Of a stretch of DNA of 64,000 bases, positions 54,408 to 64,000 are shown piece by piece. The notes beneath the pieces are model-generated. The model worked only from the letters and a program-made list of their open reading frames with translations, was not told where the DNA came from and searched no databases. The position numbers and the translations under genes are program-made. The stretch spans positions 186,001-250,000 of the forward strand of contig NZ_JABWRF020000004.1 in NCBI RefSeq assembly GCF_014268805.2, read 5' to 3'. The stretch comes from Pseudomonas farsensis (GTDB lineage: Bacteria; Pseudomonadota; Gammaproteobacteria; Pseudomonadales; Pseudomonadaceae). Every line of letters starts with the position of its first letter. Positions within the stretch are counted from its first letter, which is position 1.

Positions 54408-57400
54408 ATGGCCAAGCGTTCCCGCCCGGCAGCGTTCATCGATGACCCGCTCTGGTACAAGGATGCGGTGATCTACCAATTGCACATCAAGTCGTTTTTC
54501 GATGCCAACAACGACGGTATCGGCGATTTTGCCGGGTTGATCAGCAAGCTCGACTATATTGCCGAACTGGGGGTGAACACCCTGTGGCTGCTGCCGTTCT
54601 ACCCCTCGCCACGGCGCGACGACGGCTATGACATCGCCGAGTACAAGGCCGTACACCCCGACTACGGCAGCATGGCCGATGCCCGGCGCTTCATTGCCGA
54701 GGCGCACAAGCGCAACCTGCGGGTGATCACGGAGCTTGTCATCAACCACACCTCCGACCAGCACCCGTGGTTCCAGCGTGCGCGCCACGCCAAGCGCGGC
54801 AGCAAGGCGCGGGATTTTTACGTGTGGTCGGATGATGAACACAAATACGACGGCACGCGGATCATCTTTCTCGATACCGAGAAGTCCAACTGGACCTGGG
54901 ACCCGGTGGCCGGTCAGTACTTCTGGCACCGGTTTTACTCCCATCAGCCGGACCTGAACTTCGACAACCCGCAGGTGCTCAAGGCGGTGATCGAGGTGAT
55001 GCGTTTCTGGCTCGACCTTGGGGTCGATGGCCTGCGCCTGGATGCCATTCCGTACCTGATCGAACGCGACGGCACCAACAACGAGAACCTCCCGGAAACC
55101 CACGCCGTACTCAAGGCGATCCGCGCCGAAATCGACGCCAACTACCCCGACCGCATGCTGTTGGCCGAAGCCAACCAGTGGCCGGAGGATACGCGCCCGT
55201 ATTTCGGTGAAGGCGACGGCGATGAATGCCACATGGCGTTCCATTTCCCGTTGATGCCGCGCATGTACATGGCGCTGGCCATGGAAGACCGCTTCCCGAT
55301 TACCGACATCCTGCGCCAGACCCCGGAAATACCCGCCAATTGCCAATGGGCGATCTTCCTGCGCAACCACGATGAGCTGACCCTGGAAATGGTCACCGAC
55401 CGTGAGCGCGACTACCTGTGGAACCACTACGCCGAGGACCGGCGCGCGCGTATCAACCTTGGCATTCGCCGGCGCCTGGCGCCGCTGCTGCAGCGCGACC
55501 GGCGGCGCATCGAGCTGCTGACCAGCCTGCTGCTGTCGATGCCCGGCACGCCCACGCTGTACTACGGCGACGAGCTAGGCATGGGCGACAACATCTACCT
55601 GGGCGACCGCGACGGCGTGCGCACCCCCATGCAGTGGTCACCAGACCGCAACGGCGGCTTCTCGCGGGCCGACCCGCAGCGCCTGGTGCTGCCGCCGGTC
55701 ATGGACCCTTTGTATGGCTACCAGACCATCAACGTCGAAGCGCAGGCCCACGACCCGCATTCACTGCTGAACTGGAACCGCCGGCTGTTGGCAGTGCGTA
55801 ACCAGCAAAAAGCCTTTGGGCGTGGCAGCCTGAAAATGCTCAGCCCCAGCAACCGGCGCATCCTTGCGTACATTCGCGAATACACCGACGCCGAAGGTCA
55901 TACCGAGATCGTGCTGTGCGTGGCCAACGTGTCACGCGCTGCCCAGGCAGCAGAGCTTGAACTGTCGCAGTACGCCGACCGGGTGCCGGTGGAGATGCTT
56001 GGAGGCAGCGCGTTCCCACCCATCGGCCAGTTGCCGTTTCTGCTCACCCTGGCCCCGTATGGCTTCTACTGGTTTGTGCTGGCTGCCCATGACCGCATGC
56101 CCAGCTGGCACATCCAGCCCGCGCAGAGCCTGCCGGAACTCGATACCCTGGTGCTGCGCAAGCGCATGGAAGAACTGCTCGAAGCACAGCCACGCGATAC
56201 CCTGCAAAGCGCGATCCTGCCGCAATACCTGCCTAAACGGCGCTGGTTCGCCGGCAAGGAAGGGCCTATCGACCAGGTGCGCCTGAGTTACGGCGTGCGC
56301 CTGGCCACTTCGGCGTTGCCGGTGCTGCTCAGCGAGTTCGAGGTGCACAGCGATGGCGTGGTTACCCACTACCAGTTGCCATTCGGCTTGCTGCCCGAAG
56401 ACCAGATCAACGCTGCCTTGCCGCAGCAACTGGCGCTCGCGCGGGTACGTCGTGGCCGGCAGGTGGGGCTGATTACCGATGCTTTTGTCCTCGAGCCTTT
56501 CATCCGCGCGGTGTTGCGTGGCTGCCAGGACGGCCTGCGGCTGCCGTGCGGCGAGGGCCTGGGGGAGCTGCATTTCGAATGCACCGAGCAATTGGCAGCG
56601 CTGGGTCTGAACGATGAAAGCGAAGTGCGCTACCTGAGCGCCGAGCAGTCCAACAGTTCGGTGGTGGTCGGTGGTTGCGTGGTGCTCAAGCTGATCCGCC
56701 GGGTCAACCCCGGTATTCACCCCGAACTTGAAATGAGCGCGTACCTGACCGAAGCAGGCTTTGCCAATATCTCGCCGTTGCTGGCCTGGGTCAGCCGCGT
56801 CGATGCAGCGGAGCAGCCGCACCTGCTGATGATTGCCCAAGGTTACCTGAGCAACCAAGGCGATGCCTGGGCCTGGACGCAGAACACCCTCGAACGCGCT
56901 ATCCGCGATGAGATGGAGCCGTCCAGCCACCAGCAGGAGGCCCATACCGATGCACTGGCCGAACTTGGCGCCTTCGCCGGCCTGCTCGGCCAGCGCCTTG
57001 GCGAGATGCACCTGTTGCTGGGCGCTCCAACAGACGATACGGCCTTTGCACCACGGCCCAGCACTGCCGAGGACAGCGAACGCTGGAGCACGCAGATCAA
57101 CGCCGAGCTGGAGCATGCCCTCGACCTGTTGGCCCAGCACCGCGACAACCTCGCACCCGACAGCCAGGCGCTGGTCGACGACCTGCAGCAACAGCGCGCA
57201 GGGCTCGCCCAGCACATTGCCAACCTGGCACGGCAGGCTGAAGGCGGTCTTTTGATGCGGGTTCATGGCGACCTGCACTTGGGGCAGGTGCTGGTGGTGC
57301 AGGGCGATGCCTATCTGATCGACTTCGAGGGTGAGCCGGCGCGGCCTCTTGAAGAGCGGCGGGCCAGACACAGCCCGTACAAGGACGTCAGCGGCGTGCT

Positions 57401-57725
57401 GCGCTCGTTCGACTATGCTGCTGCGATGATTCTGCGCAGCGCCTCGGCGGTCGACCTGTCGGACGCCGCGGGCCAGGCTCGCCAGCGCGTTGCCCGGCAA
57501 TACCTGCACCAGTCCAGGCATGCCTTTGTCGAAGCCTATGGCTTGGCCACGGCCGCCATGCCCCACGCGTGGCAGCACGCCGAGGGCGAGCGCGCGGCGC
57601 TGGAGCTGTTCTGCCTGGAAAAAGCCGCCTACGAGATCACCTACGAGGCCGAAAACCGGCCAAGCTGGCTGGCCGTGCCTTTGCATGGCTTGCATGGGTT
57701 GATCAGTACGTGGGGCGAGGCATGA
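54408..57725 (+). CDS. treS: trehalose synthase-maltokinase fusion (TreS-Pep2)
   Basis: 1105 residues from ATG 54408, with AAAGGA ahead. Residues 1 to about 550 are GH13 trehalose synthase: YQLHIKSFFDANNDGIGDF, nucleophile Asp about 212 in GLRLDAIPYL, acid Glu about 254 in LLAEANQWPED, and FLRNHDELTLEMV. Residues about 560-1105 are maltokinase (Pep2), with HGDLHLGQVLV at about 953 and IDFEGEPARPLEERR. It isomerises trehalose to maltose and phosphorylates it to maltose-1-phosphate for GlgE. The stop overlaps a 26-codon ORF that leads into glgB. Confidence 0.96.
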   Translation: MAKRSRPAAFIDDPLWYKDAVIYQLHIKSFFDANNDGIGDFAGLISKLDYIAELGVNTLWLLPFYPSPRRDDGYDIAEYKAVHPDYGSMADARRFIAEAHKRNLRVITELVINHTSDQHPWFQRARHAKRGSKARDFYVWSDDEHKYDGTRIIFLDTEKSNWTWDPVAGQYFWHRFYSHQPDLNFDNPQVLKAVIEVMRFWLDLGVDGLRLDAIPYLIERDGTNNENLPETHAVLKAIRAEIDANYPDRMLLAEANQWPEDTRPYFGEGDGDECHMAFHFPLMPRMYMALAMEDRFPITDILRQTPEIPANCQWAIFLRNHDELTLEMVTDRERDYLWNHYAEDRRARINLGIRRRLAPLLQRDRRRIELLTSLLLSMPGTPTLYYGDELGMGDNIYLGDRDGVRTPMQWSPDRNGGFSRADPQRLVLPPVMDPLYGYQTINVEAQAHDPHSLLNWNRRLLAVRNQQKAFGRGSLKMLSPSNRRILAYIREYTDAEGHTEIVLCVANVSRAAQAAELELSQYADRVPVEMLGGSAFPPIGQLPFLLTLAPYGFYWFVLAAHDRMPSWHIQPAQSLPELDTLVLRKRMEELLEAQPRDTLQSAILPQYLPKRRWFAGKEGPIDQVRLSYGVRLATSALPVLLSEFEVHSDGVVTHYQLPFGLLPEDQINAALPQQLALARVRRGRQVGLITDAFVLEPFIRAVLRGCQDGLRLPCGEGLGELHFECTEQLAALGLNDESEVRYLSAEQSNSSVVVGGCVVLKLIRRVNPGIHPELEMSAYLTEAGFANISPLLAWVSRVDAAEQPHLLMIAQGYLSNQGDAWAWTQNTLERAIRDEMEPSSHQQEAHTDALAELGAFAGLLGQRLGEMHLLLGAPTDDTAFAPRPSTAEDSERWSTQINAELEHALDLLAQHRDNLAPDSQALVDDLQQQRAGLAQHIANLARQAEGGLLMRVHGDLHLGQVLVVQGDAYLIDFEGEPARPLEERRARHSPYKDVSGVLRSFDYAAAMILRSASAVDLSDAAGQARQRVARQYLHQSRHAFVEAYGLATAAMPHAWQHAEGERAALELFCLEKAAYEITYEAENRPSWLAVPLHGLHGLISTWGEA

Positions 57726-57802
57726 ACCTGAATGAACCTGGCGTTGCGCCGCAGCGTCAGACAATCGCTTTGAACTACACATGGAAAGGGGCTGTGAGAT
57801 GA
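57722..57802 (+). CDS. 26-codon coupled ORF between treS and glgB
   Basis: It begins ATGA over the treS stop (57722-57725) and ends ATGA over the glgB start (57799-57802). The peptide starts [20 protein letters not shown] and ends KGAVR. A GAGG lies 2-5 bp before its ATG, and AAAGGGG lies near its end, 8 nt before the glgB ATG. Such exact coupling on both sides suggests it at least passes ribosomes to glgB. No known homologue is recognised; a chance ORF remains possible. Confidence 0.45.
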   Translation: MNLNEPGVAPQRQTIALNYTWKGAVR

Positions 57803-60009
57803 ATGCAACCACGCGTGACAACGGCGGCCTCCGGCAGCGGGACCTCGATGCCCTGGCCAGCGCCGAGCACGCCGACCCGTTCGCCGTGCTCGGCCCGCAC
57901 CCCGATGGTGCAGGCGGGCTGAACATCCGGGCCTACCTGCCCAACGCCCTGAGTGTGCAAGTGCTGGCCCGCGACGATGGCCGGCCTCTGGCCCAGATGC
58001 AGCAGGGCAAGTTGCCCGGGCTGTTCACCGCCCACGTGCAGCAGGCTCATCCCTACTTGCTGCAGATTGCCTGGGCCGGCGGCGAGCAGGTCACCGAAGA
58101 CCCGTACAGCTTTGGCCCGCAACTGGGTGACATGGACATGCACCTGTTCGCCGAAGGCAACCACCGCGACCTGGCCGGGCGTTTTGGCGCCCAGCCGGTG
58201 CAGGTCGACGGTGTCGACGGGGTGTGCTTTTCGGTGTGGGCGCCCAACGCCCGGCGCGTGTCGGTAGTGGGCGACTTCAACAACTGGGACGGCCGCCGCC
58301 ACCCAATGCGCCTGCGCCATGGCGCCGGGGTGTGGGAGTTGTTCATCCCGCGCCTGGCCGCAGGCGAAACCTACAAATACGAAGTGCTTGGAGCCGAAGG
58401 TGTGTTGCCGCTCAAGGCCGACCCACTGGCCCGTGCCACTGAGCTGCCGCCCAGCACCGCCTCCAAGGTAGCCGGCCCGCTGGCGCATGCCTGGCAGGAC
58501 CAGCAATGGCTTGATCAGCGCGCCCATCGCCACGCCTACAACGCGCCGCTGTCGATCTACGAGCTGCACGTCGGCTCCTGGCGCTGCGAACTGGACGATG
58601 CCGGCGAGGTGGCGCGGTTCTACAACTGGCGCGAACTGGCCGAGCGTCTGGTGCCTTATGTGCAAGAGCTGGGCTTCACCCACATCGAACTGATGCCGAT
58701 CATGGAGCACCCGTTCGGCGGCTCGTGGGGCTATCAGCCGCTGTCGATGTTCGCGCCCACCTCGCGCTATGGCAGCGCCGAAGACTTTGCCTTCTTCGTC
58801 GACGCCTGCCACCAAGGCGGCATTGGTGTGTTGCTGGACTGGGTGCCTGCGCATTTCCCCACCGACGAACATGGCCTGGCACGCTTCGACGGCACTGCGC
58901 TGTACGAGTACGACAACCCGCTCGAAGGCTTCCACCAGGACTGGAACACGCTCATCTACAACCTTGGGCGCAACGAGGTGCGCGGTTTCATGCTGGCCTC
59001 GGCACTGCATTGGCTCCGGCACTTCCATATCGACGGCCTGCGCGTGGACGCAGTCGCCTCGATGCTGTACCGCGACTACTCGCGCAAGGCCGGTGAGTGG
59101 GTGCCTAACCGCCATGGCGGGCGCGAGAACCTCGAGGCCATCGATTTTATCCGCCACCTCAATGAAGTGGCCGCCCACGAGGCCCCAGGCGCGCTGATCA
59201 TCGCCGAGGAATCCACCGCATGGCCGGGCGTCAGCCAGCCGGTGCAGCAAGGCGGGTTGGGTTTTGCCTACAAATGGAACATGGGCTGGATGCACGACAC
59301 GCTGCATTACATCCAGAACGACCCGGTGCATCGCAACCATCATCACAACGAGCTGAGCTTCGGGCTGATCTACGCGTATTCCGAGCACTTCATCCTGCCC
59401 ATCTCCCACGATGAGGTGGTGCACGGCAAGCACTCGCTGATCGACAAGATGCCCGGTGACCGTTGGCAGAAGTTCGCCAACCTGCGTGCCTACCTTGCGT
59501 TCATGTGGACCCACCCCGGCAAGAAGCTACTGTTCATGGGCTGCGAGTTCGGCCAGTGGCGTGAGTGGAACCACGATCAGCAGTTGGACTGGTACCTGCT
59601 GCAGTACCCCGAGCACCAAGGGGTGCAGAAGCTGGTCGGCGACCTCAACCGTTTGTACCGCGAGCTGCCGGCGCTGCATGAGCAGGATTGCCAGCCCCAG
59701 GGCTTCCAGTGGCTGATTGGCGATGATGCGCAGAACAGCGTGTATGCCTGGTTGCGTTGGAGCAGCCAGGGTGAGCCGTTGCTGGTGGTCGCCAACTTCA
59801 CCCCGGTGCCGCGCGAGGGGTATCGCATTGGTGTACCGTTTGGCGAACAGTGGCAGGAGTTGCTCAACAGTGATGCCGAGCTGTATGCCGGCTCCAACGT
59901 TGGCAACCTTGGGGCAGTGGCCAGTGATGCAATCGCCAGCCACGGCCAGCCATTGTCGCTGGCGCTGAACCTGCCGCCGCTGGGTGTTTTGGTCATGAAG
60001 CCCGCCTGA
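57799..60009 (+). CDS. glgB: 1,4-alpha-glucan branching enzyme GlgB
   Basis: 736 residues from ATG 57799; an in-frame ATG at 57781 lies before the ribosome-binding site AAAGGGG and is less likely. Two N-terminal CBM48-like domains ([30 protein letters not shown]) precede the GH13_9 barrel: nucleophile Asp about 417 in [14 protein letters not shown], acid Glu about 470 in [10 protein letters not shown], and [13 protein letters not shown]. It makes alpha-1,6 branches in the polymer built by GlgE. Third enzyme of the operon. Confidence 0.97.
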   Translation: MNATTRDNGGLRQRDLDALASAEHADPFAVLGPHPDGAGGLNIRAYLPNALSVQVLARDDGRPLAQMQQGKLPGLFTAHVQQAHPYLLQIAWAGGEQVTEDPYSFGPQLGDMDMHLFAEGNHRDLAGRFGAQPVQVDGVDGVCFSVWAPNARRVSVVGDFNNWDGRRHPMRLRHGAGVWELFIPRLAAGETYKYEVLGAEGVLPLKADPLARATELPPSTASKVAGPLAHAWQDQQWLDQRAHRHAYNAPLSIYELHVGSWRCELDDAGEVARFYNWRELAERLVPYVQELGFTHIELMPIMEHPFGGSWGYQPLSMFAPTSRYGSAEDFAFFVDACHQGGIGVLLDWVPAHFPTDEHGLARFDGTALYEYDNPLEGFHQDWNTLIYNLGRNEVRGFMLASALHWLRHFHIDGLRVDAVASMLYRDYSRKAGEWVPNRHGGRENLEAIDFIRHLNEVAAHEAPGALIIAEESTAWPGVSQPVQQGGLGFAYKWNMGWMHDTLHYIQNDPVHRNHHHNELSFGLIYAYSEHFILPISHDEVVHGKHSLIDKMPGDRWQKFANLRAYLAFMWTHPGKKLLFMGCEFGQWREWNHDQQLDWYLLQYPEHQGVQKLVGDLNRLYRELPALHEQDCQPQGFQWLIGDDAQNSVYAWLRWSSQGEPLLVVANFTPVPREGYRIGVPFGEQWQELLNSDAELYAGSNVGNLGAVASDAIASHGQPLSLALNLPPLGVLVMKPA

Positions 60010-60034
60010 CGCCCCCCGACCTTCACACGTTCAC

Positions 60035-60148
60035 TGTAGGAGCGGCCTTGTGTCGCGAAAGGGCTGCGTAGCAGCCCCAGGATCTCTGTCTCACACAAAA
60101 TCCCTGGGTTGCTACGCAGCCCTTTCGCGACATAAGGCCGCTCCTACA
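60035..60148. repeat. REP pair after glgB
   Basis: TGTAGGAGCGGCCTTGTGTC head facing a copy that ends ATAAGGCCGCTCCTACA (one change, CATAAGG for CACAAGG). It separates convergent glgB and the autotransporter gene. Confidence 0.88.
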
Positions 60149-60172
60149 AGTGCGGCAAGAAGCCGATCGTTC

Positions 60173-61240
60173 CTACCACCGCATCCTCACCCCCAGGCTG
60201 CCAATCAGCCCGTTCAGGTCGTTGTCATCGACATCACTGCTGTAATCGGCGCTGACAAACAGCGCCACATTCGGCGTGACCCGCGCCACCAGCCCCAAGC
60301 CCAATTCCACGGTCGCCGCGCTGCGCGAGCTTGAGATCTTGTCCACTTCATCGAGCTTGACCGTGTCGTAGTTGCTGAAGTCGTACCACACGTTGGTGCG
60401 CACATAGGGTTCAATCGGCATGCCGCGTACCTCATAACGCGCCGACAGTTTCGCCCCCACCCGGCCGCTCCAGCTCGGCTGGCTGTCAAAGGCCTTCAGT
60501 GTCTCCTCCTGTACCTGGCTGCCGGGGAAGAACTGCTGGTTGATCAACTGGGCCTGGGGCTCGATCACCCAGTGGTCGCCCAGACCAATGGGAAAACCGC
60601 CTTCCACCGAAAAGGTCATGGCATGCCCGCTGTCATCGACCCGCTGGCCGCCCTCGGAACGGCCATTGACATCGATCCGCGACCCCATGGCCACGGCATC
60701 CACGTGCCAGCCCTGGGCATGGGTCATGCTCCAGTACACCCCAAGGCTCTCGCCGCTGAGGTTGACCGCATTGCGCTGCTTGTCACCGAGCAACGGGCGC
60801 ATGCCATTGAAGCTGCTCTGCAGGTTGTTTTGGCCGACGAAGATCCCGGCCCGGTGCACATTGCCGCCAGCGGTTTCACGCACGAACAGGTCAGGCCCGA
60901 CCATCATCTGCTGGCTGGGCGCCTCCAGATGCGCCGGCGCCTGGCCACCGGGTTGTGGCGCACTGGGGAAAAACTGCGCCCATTGGCTGGCGATCAGGTC
61001 TGGGGCGCTCTGGCCATGGCGCTCGCCCATCCGCTCGCTGAAGGCCGTGAGCATACCCTGGGTCAGGCCGTTGGCATTGAGGGGGTCGAGCGACAGGGTA
61101 GGCGTGGCCGGTACATCCAGATACCGGCTGAAGGGCTCGCGTTCCTGCTCATCGAAGGCAAACGTCTGCACCGGTAGCGAAAACAGCAATGATGCACAGA
61201 AAACAGCCTCACAACGCCGGGTGTTCGAAGTGTGGGTCAT
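60173..61240 (-). CDS. autotransporter beta-barrel protein without passenger
   Basis: 355 residues from ATG 61240 (AGGAGATC ahead). A signal peptide (ASLLFSLPVQTFA) is followed by a short acidic linker of about 80 residues. The rest is an autotransporter-type translocator: GPDLFVRETAGGNVHRAGIFVG, LSGESLGVYWSMTHAQGWHVD, alternating strands, and a C-terminal GSLGVRMRW ending in tryptophan, as Bam substrates do. No passenger domain is encoded in this frame, and the upstream 340 bp hold none. It may be a stand-alone barrel or a degenerate autotransporter. Confidence 0.78.
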   Translation of the reverse strand: MTHTSNTRRCEAVFCASLLFSLPVQTFAFDEQEREPFSRYLDVPATPTLSLDPLNANGLTQGMLTAFSERMGERHGQSAPDLIASQWAQFFPSAPQPGGQAPAHLEAPSQQMMVGPDLFVRETAGGNVHRAGIFVGQNNLQSSFNGMRPLLGDKQRNAVNLSGESLGVYWSMTHAQGWHVDAVAMGSRIDVNGRSEGGQRVDDSGHAMTFSVEGGFPIGLGDHWVIEPQAQLINQQFFPGSQVQEETLKAFDSQPSWSGRVGAKLSARYEVRGMPIEPYVRTNVWYDFSNYDTVKLDEVDKISSSRSAATVELGLGLVARVTPNVALFVSADYSSDVDDNDLNGLIGSLGVRMRW

Positions 61241-61581
61241 GGCGGATCTCCTGTTTGTCATGGGGTTGAACAACCACTACCTGGCGTGATGTCACTGAGC
61301 TGACGACAAAACAGGAGGCGACAAAGACCAGCGCCCCGGCCTTTCGTGAACACGCGCAAAGACGCGAGCTAGAGGCCCGGAACGTTTTATTACCGTTGTT
61401 GGTTCTGTTCAGCTAAGGAGACAGCCGCGCTTGCGTCAAGAAGCTGTGAAATGCGCGTGCACAGCGCGTGAAGGGCGCCAATGTATTGATTGGGAAGGGG
61501 ATTGGAGGGTGGATATGGGCGTAGGTTATTTCGCCGCTGCTGGCTATGCCGAATCATTGCTAGGGCGCACCGGCGTCCTGC
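61241..61581. other. non-coding gap ahead of the autotransporter gene
   Basis: About 340 bp. Apart from promoter-like AT-rich sequence near 61385-61410 (ACGTTTTATTACCGTTGTTG), no gene, repeat or RNA is recognised. Short ORFs here lack good starts and family resemblance. Confidence 0.45.
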
Positions 61582-61610
61582 AAAAGACGGGGGCGTTACC
61601 GCCCCCGTCT
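61582..61610 (-). terminator. terminator of glgX
   Basis: Minus-strand stem GACGGGGGCG/CGCCCCCGTC with loop GTAA, followed by TTTT; 10-bp perfect stem, 6 bp past the glgX stop. Confidence 0.9.
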
Positions 61611-61615
61611 ACCGG

Positions 61616-63769
61616 TCACTCTTCCTCGCGTTGCAGCACCATCAGCAGCACCGAGCGGCCTTGCACCTGGAACTCGGTATCGAATTCCAGGCGCTGAGCC
61701 TTGCGCAGCTCCGGTCGGTCGGTATCGATGAGGCAGCTCCAGTACTCGCCCTCTGGCACCTGGGGCAGGGTGAATGGCACCACGTCATGGTAGGCGTTGA
61801 CGATCAGCAGCATGGTCGCTTCGGCCCCTGGCCGGGCGATACCGCTGACCTGCGCGCGGCCGTCCATGAGCATGCCAAGGCAACGACCATGCGGGTCCTC
61901 CCACTGCTCGACGCTCATTTCATTGCCGTCGGGCGCAAGCCAGGTCACGTCCTTGACGCCAATCGCCTCGTTGTAGTCGCCCACCAGGAAGCGTGAGCGG
62001 CGCAGGATCGGGTATTTGAGGCGCAGGCGGTTGAGGCGTTTGACGAATGCCAGCAAGTGCTGGCCTTCTTCGTCTATGTCCCAATTCACCCAGCCGATCT
62101 CGCTGTCCTGGCAATAGGCGTTGTTGTTGCCGTGCTGGGTGCGGCTGAATTCGTCCCCGGCGACGATCATGGGCGTGCCTTGCGACAGCAGCAAGGTGGC
62201 GAAGAAATTGCGCATCTGGCGCATGCGCAAGGCATTGATCGCCTCGTCATCGGTGGGGCCTTCGGCGCCGCAGTTCCACGACAGGTTGTTGTCGGTGCCG
62301 TCCTGGTTGTTTTCGTCGTTGTCCTCGTTGTGCTTTTCGTTGTACGACACCAGGTCGCGCAAGGTGAAACCGTCGTGGGCAGTGATGAAGTTGACCGAGG
62401 CATAGGGGCGCCGGCCACGGTTGTTGAACAGGTCGCCAGAAGCCGTAATGCGCGCGGCAAAATCGGCAAGCTTGCCCTCATCACCTTTCCAGAAGCTGCG
62501 CACGGTGTCGCGGAAGCGGTCGTTCCATTCCGCCCAGCCTGGGGCGAAATTGCCCACCTGGTAACCGCCGGGGCCGCAGTCCCAAGGTTCGGCAATCAGT
62601 TTGACCTGGCTCAGCATCGGGTCCTGGCGGCAGGCCACGAGGAAGCCGTGTCGCTCGCTGTAACCATCGTGGTAACGGCCTAGAATGGTCGCCAGGTCGA
62701 AGCGGAAACCGTCCACGTGCATCTCGCCGGCCCAATAGCGCAGTGAGTCGGTGACCAGTTGCAGCACGCAGGGATGGCTCAGGTCCAGGGTGTTGCCGGT
62801 GCCGGAATCGTTGATGTAGTAACGCTTGTCGTCGGGCATCAGGCGGTAGTACGAGGCGTTGTCGATACCGCGCATCGACAGGGTCGGGCCGCGCTCGTTG
62901 CCTTCGGCGGTGTGGTTGTAGACCACGTCCAGAATCACTTCAAGGCCGGCATCGTGAAGGTGCGCGACCATTTCCTTGAATTCGGCAATCTTGCCACTGG
63001 CCAGGTACTTCGGGTGCGGGGCGAAGAACGCAATGCTGTTGTAGCCCCAGTAGTTGTTCAGGCCCTTGTCCAGCAGGTGCTGGTCATTGACGAAGGCGTG
63101 GATCGGCAACAGCTCGATGCTCGATACGCCAAGGTCCTTGATGTGCTTGAGCAGTTCGTCGTTGGCCAGCCCTGCAAAGGTGCCACGCAGCTCCTCGGGC
63201 ACCGCCGGGTGGCGCATGCTGATGCCACGGGTGTGGGCTTCGTAGATGATCGTGCGCTCCCACGGCACCGATACACGTTGGTCGCGGCCCCAGGTAAACG
63301 CCGGGTCGATCACCTTGCATTTAGGCACGAATGGCGCGCTGTCGCGTTCATCGAATGACAGGTCGTCATCGGGGTGGCCAATGGTGTAGCCAAATAGCGC
63401 TTCGGACCATTTCAACTCGCCAACCAGTTGCTTGGCATAAGGGTCGATCAGCAGCTTGTTGGGGTTGAAACGGTGGCCGTTCTGCGGCTCGTAAGGGCCG
63501 TAGACGCGGTAGCCGTACACCAGCCCAGGATGCGCATCGGGCAGGTAGCCGTGGTAGATCTCATCGGTGTACTCCGGCAGTTCGATGCGTTCGAGCTCGT
63601 TTTCGCCCGTGGAGTCGAACAGGCACAGTTCGACTTTGGTGGCGTTTGCCGAGAACAGCGCAAAATTGACGCCCAGCCCATCCCAGTTGGCGCCGAGCGG
63701 GAAGGGCAGGCCCTCACGAATGCGCGACGGGGCAACGGAGCGGGTTTTCTTGTGGGTACGGGGGTTCAT
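61616..63769 (-). CDS. glgX: glycogen debranching enzyme GlgX
   Basis: 717 residues from ATG 63769 (MNPRTHKKTRSVAPSRI). N-terminal CBM48 (LGANWDGLGVNFALFSANAT), then a GH13_11 barrel: YEAHTRGISMRHPAVPEE, nucleophile Asp about 358 in DGFRFDLATILGR, acid Glu about 394 in LIAEPWDCGPGGYQVG, and FITAHDGFTLRDLVSYN. It hydrolyses alpha-1,6 branches of phosphorylase-trimmed glucan. On the opposite strand to glgE-treS-glgB, it heads away from them. Confidence 0.96.
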   Translation of the reverse strand: MNPRTHKKTRSVAPSRIREGLPFPLGANWDGLGVNFALFSANATKVELCLFDSTGENELERIELPEYTDEIYHGYLPDAHPGLVYGYRVYGPYEPQNGHRFNPNKLLIDPYAKQLVGELKWSEALFGYTIGHPDDDLSFDERDSAPFVPKCKVIDPAFTWGRDQRVSVPWERTIIYEAHTRGISMRHPAVPEELRGTFAGLANDELLKHIKDLGVSSIELLPIHAFVNDQHLLDKGLNNYWGYNSIAFFAPHPKYLASGKIAEFKEMVAHLHDAGLEVILDVVYNHTAEGNERGPTLSMRGIDNASYYRLMPDDKRYYINDSGTGNTLDLSHPCVLQLVTDSLRYWAGEMHVDGFRFDLATILGRYHDGYSERHGFLVACRQDPMLSQVKLIAEPWDCGPGGYQVGNFAPGWAEWNDRFRDTVRSFWKGDEGKLADFAARITASGDLFNNRGRRPYASVNFITAHDGFTLRDLVSYNEKHNEDNDENNQDGTDNNLSWNCGAEGPTDDEAINALRMRQMRNFFATLLLSQGTPMIVAGDEFSRTQHGNNNAYCQDSEIGWVNWDIDEEGQHLLAFVKRLNRLRLKYPILRRSRFLVGDYNEAIGVKDVTWLAPDGNEMSVEQWEDPHGRCLGMLMDGRAQVSGIARPGAEATMLLIVNAYHDVVPFTLPQVPEGEYWSCLIDTDRPELRKAQRLEFDTEFQVQGRSVLLMVLQREEE

Positions 63770-63855
63770 GGCAGGCCTCGTGGAGCCTCGCAACGCGAGC
63801 GCAAGGGCTTAACTGAAAGACGTTAGCCGGCGGCGTAACGCTGTTGTTCAAAGTC

Positions 63856-63964
63856 GCTGGGGCCGCTTTGCGGCCCTTTCGCGACACAAGGCCCCTCCTA
63901 CAGAAGAGCGCAGCCCCGGGTACGAGCGGCCTTGTGTCGCGATGGGCTGCATCGCAGCCCCAAG
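63856..63964. repeat. REP pair near the right window edge
   Basis: Facing copies of the GGAGCGGCCTTGTGTCGCGA family. Both heads carry a substitution (GGCCCCTCCTAC left, GTACGAGCGGCC right), so the pair is more worn than the others. Beyond it, to 64000, only 36 bp remain. Confidence 0.8.
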
Positions 63965-64000
63965 TGGAGTGGTTATCCAGCGGCGGGCTTTTTCGCAGCC

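Noticed and set aside
61431-61697. 88-codon ORF between the autotransporter and glgX
   Set aside because: Runs through the glgX terminator into its antisense, has no ribosome-binding site, and no family resemblance.

Overview
The window reads as core and near-core chromosome of a fluorescent Pseudomonas of the P. putida group. GC content is high, codon use is uniform, short REP-type intergenic palindromes are abundant, and the gene content is typical: cysB/cysH, the AcnD/PrpF form of the methylcitrate cycle, bacteriophytochrome next to Csu/CupE pili, PrrF, the liu operon, and a GlgE/TreS/GlgB cluster. I see no insertion sequence, phage, plasmid gene or CRISPR array.

Layout. 1-5 kb: a 5'-cut ketopantoate-reductase-like gene, a universal stress protein, CysB, assimilatory sulfonucleotide reductase CysH and PabB. 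5-8 kb: a three-gene unit of ATP-grasp ligase, inactive membrane transglutaminase and RimB-type protease. 8.4-18.3 kb: GntR regulator, prpB, prpC, acnD, prpF, then aconitase acnB facing them; prpD is not present. 18.7-25.9 kb: DUF1289 protein, QueD, a patatin, a PepSY pair with a two-component system, an HPP-CBS membrane protein and a LysR regulator. 26-30 kb: PrpE, ZapE, a YdcH-like protein and tRNA-Gln(UUG). 30-35 kb: hybrid kinase, receiver protein and bacteriophytochrome in one operon. 35.5-41.9 kb: a divergent chaperone-usher pilus operon with four small SCPU subunits, chaperone, usher and tip protein. 42-45.5 kb: an M14 carboxypeptidase, a sigma-region-4/FecR-N chimera with a Fur box, a PrrF small RNA with its own Fur box, a DUF6124 protein and an S24-like repressor. 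45.8-51.4 kb: liuDCBA-type leucine/isovalerate catabolism behind a perfect 16-bp palindrome, then a lone acyl carrier protein. 52-64 kb: a small proline-rich protein, glgE, treS-pep2, a 26-codon coupled ORF, glgB, an autotransporter barrel without passenger, and glgX.

How it fits together. Propionyl-CoA chemistry recurs: PrpE activates propionate, and PrpBC, AcnD and PrpF oxidise it. AcnB can hydrate the methylcitrate-cycle intermediate and also serves the TCA cycle. Two of these enzymes are Fe-S proteins, and the window also encodes PrrF, the iron-starvation RNA. Its conserved unpaired core has a 9-nt perfect complement over the acnB ribosome-binding site. GlgE, TreS-Pep2, GlgB and GlgX form the trehalose to maltose-1-phosphate to alpha-glucan route and its turnover.

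Most notable for a second look: the sigma4-FecR-N-TM chimera beside PrrF, the predicted PrrF-acnB pairing, the amidoligase/transglutaminase/protease unit, the doubly ATGA-coupled 26-codon ORF before glgB, the nested 132-bp palindrome upstream of acnB, and a mosaic of intergenic repeats with 41- and 44-bp perfect inverted arms.
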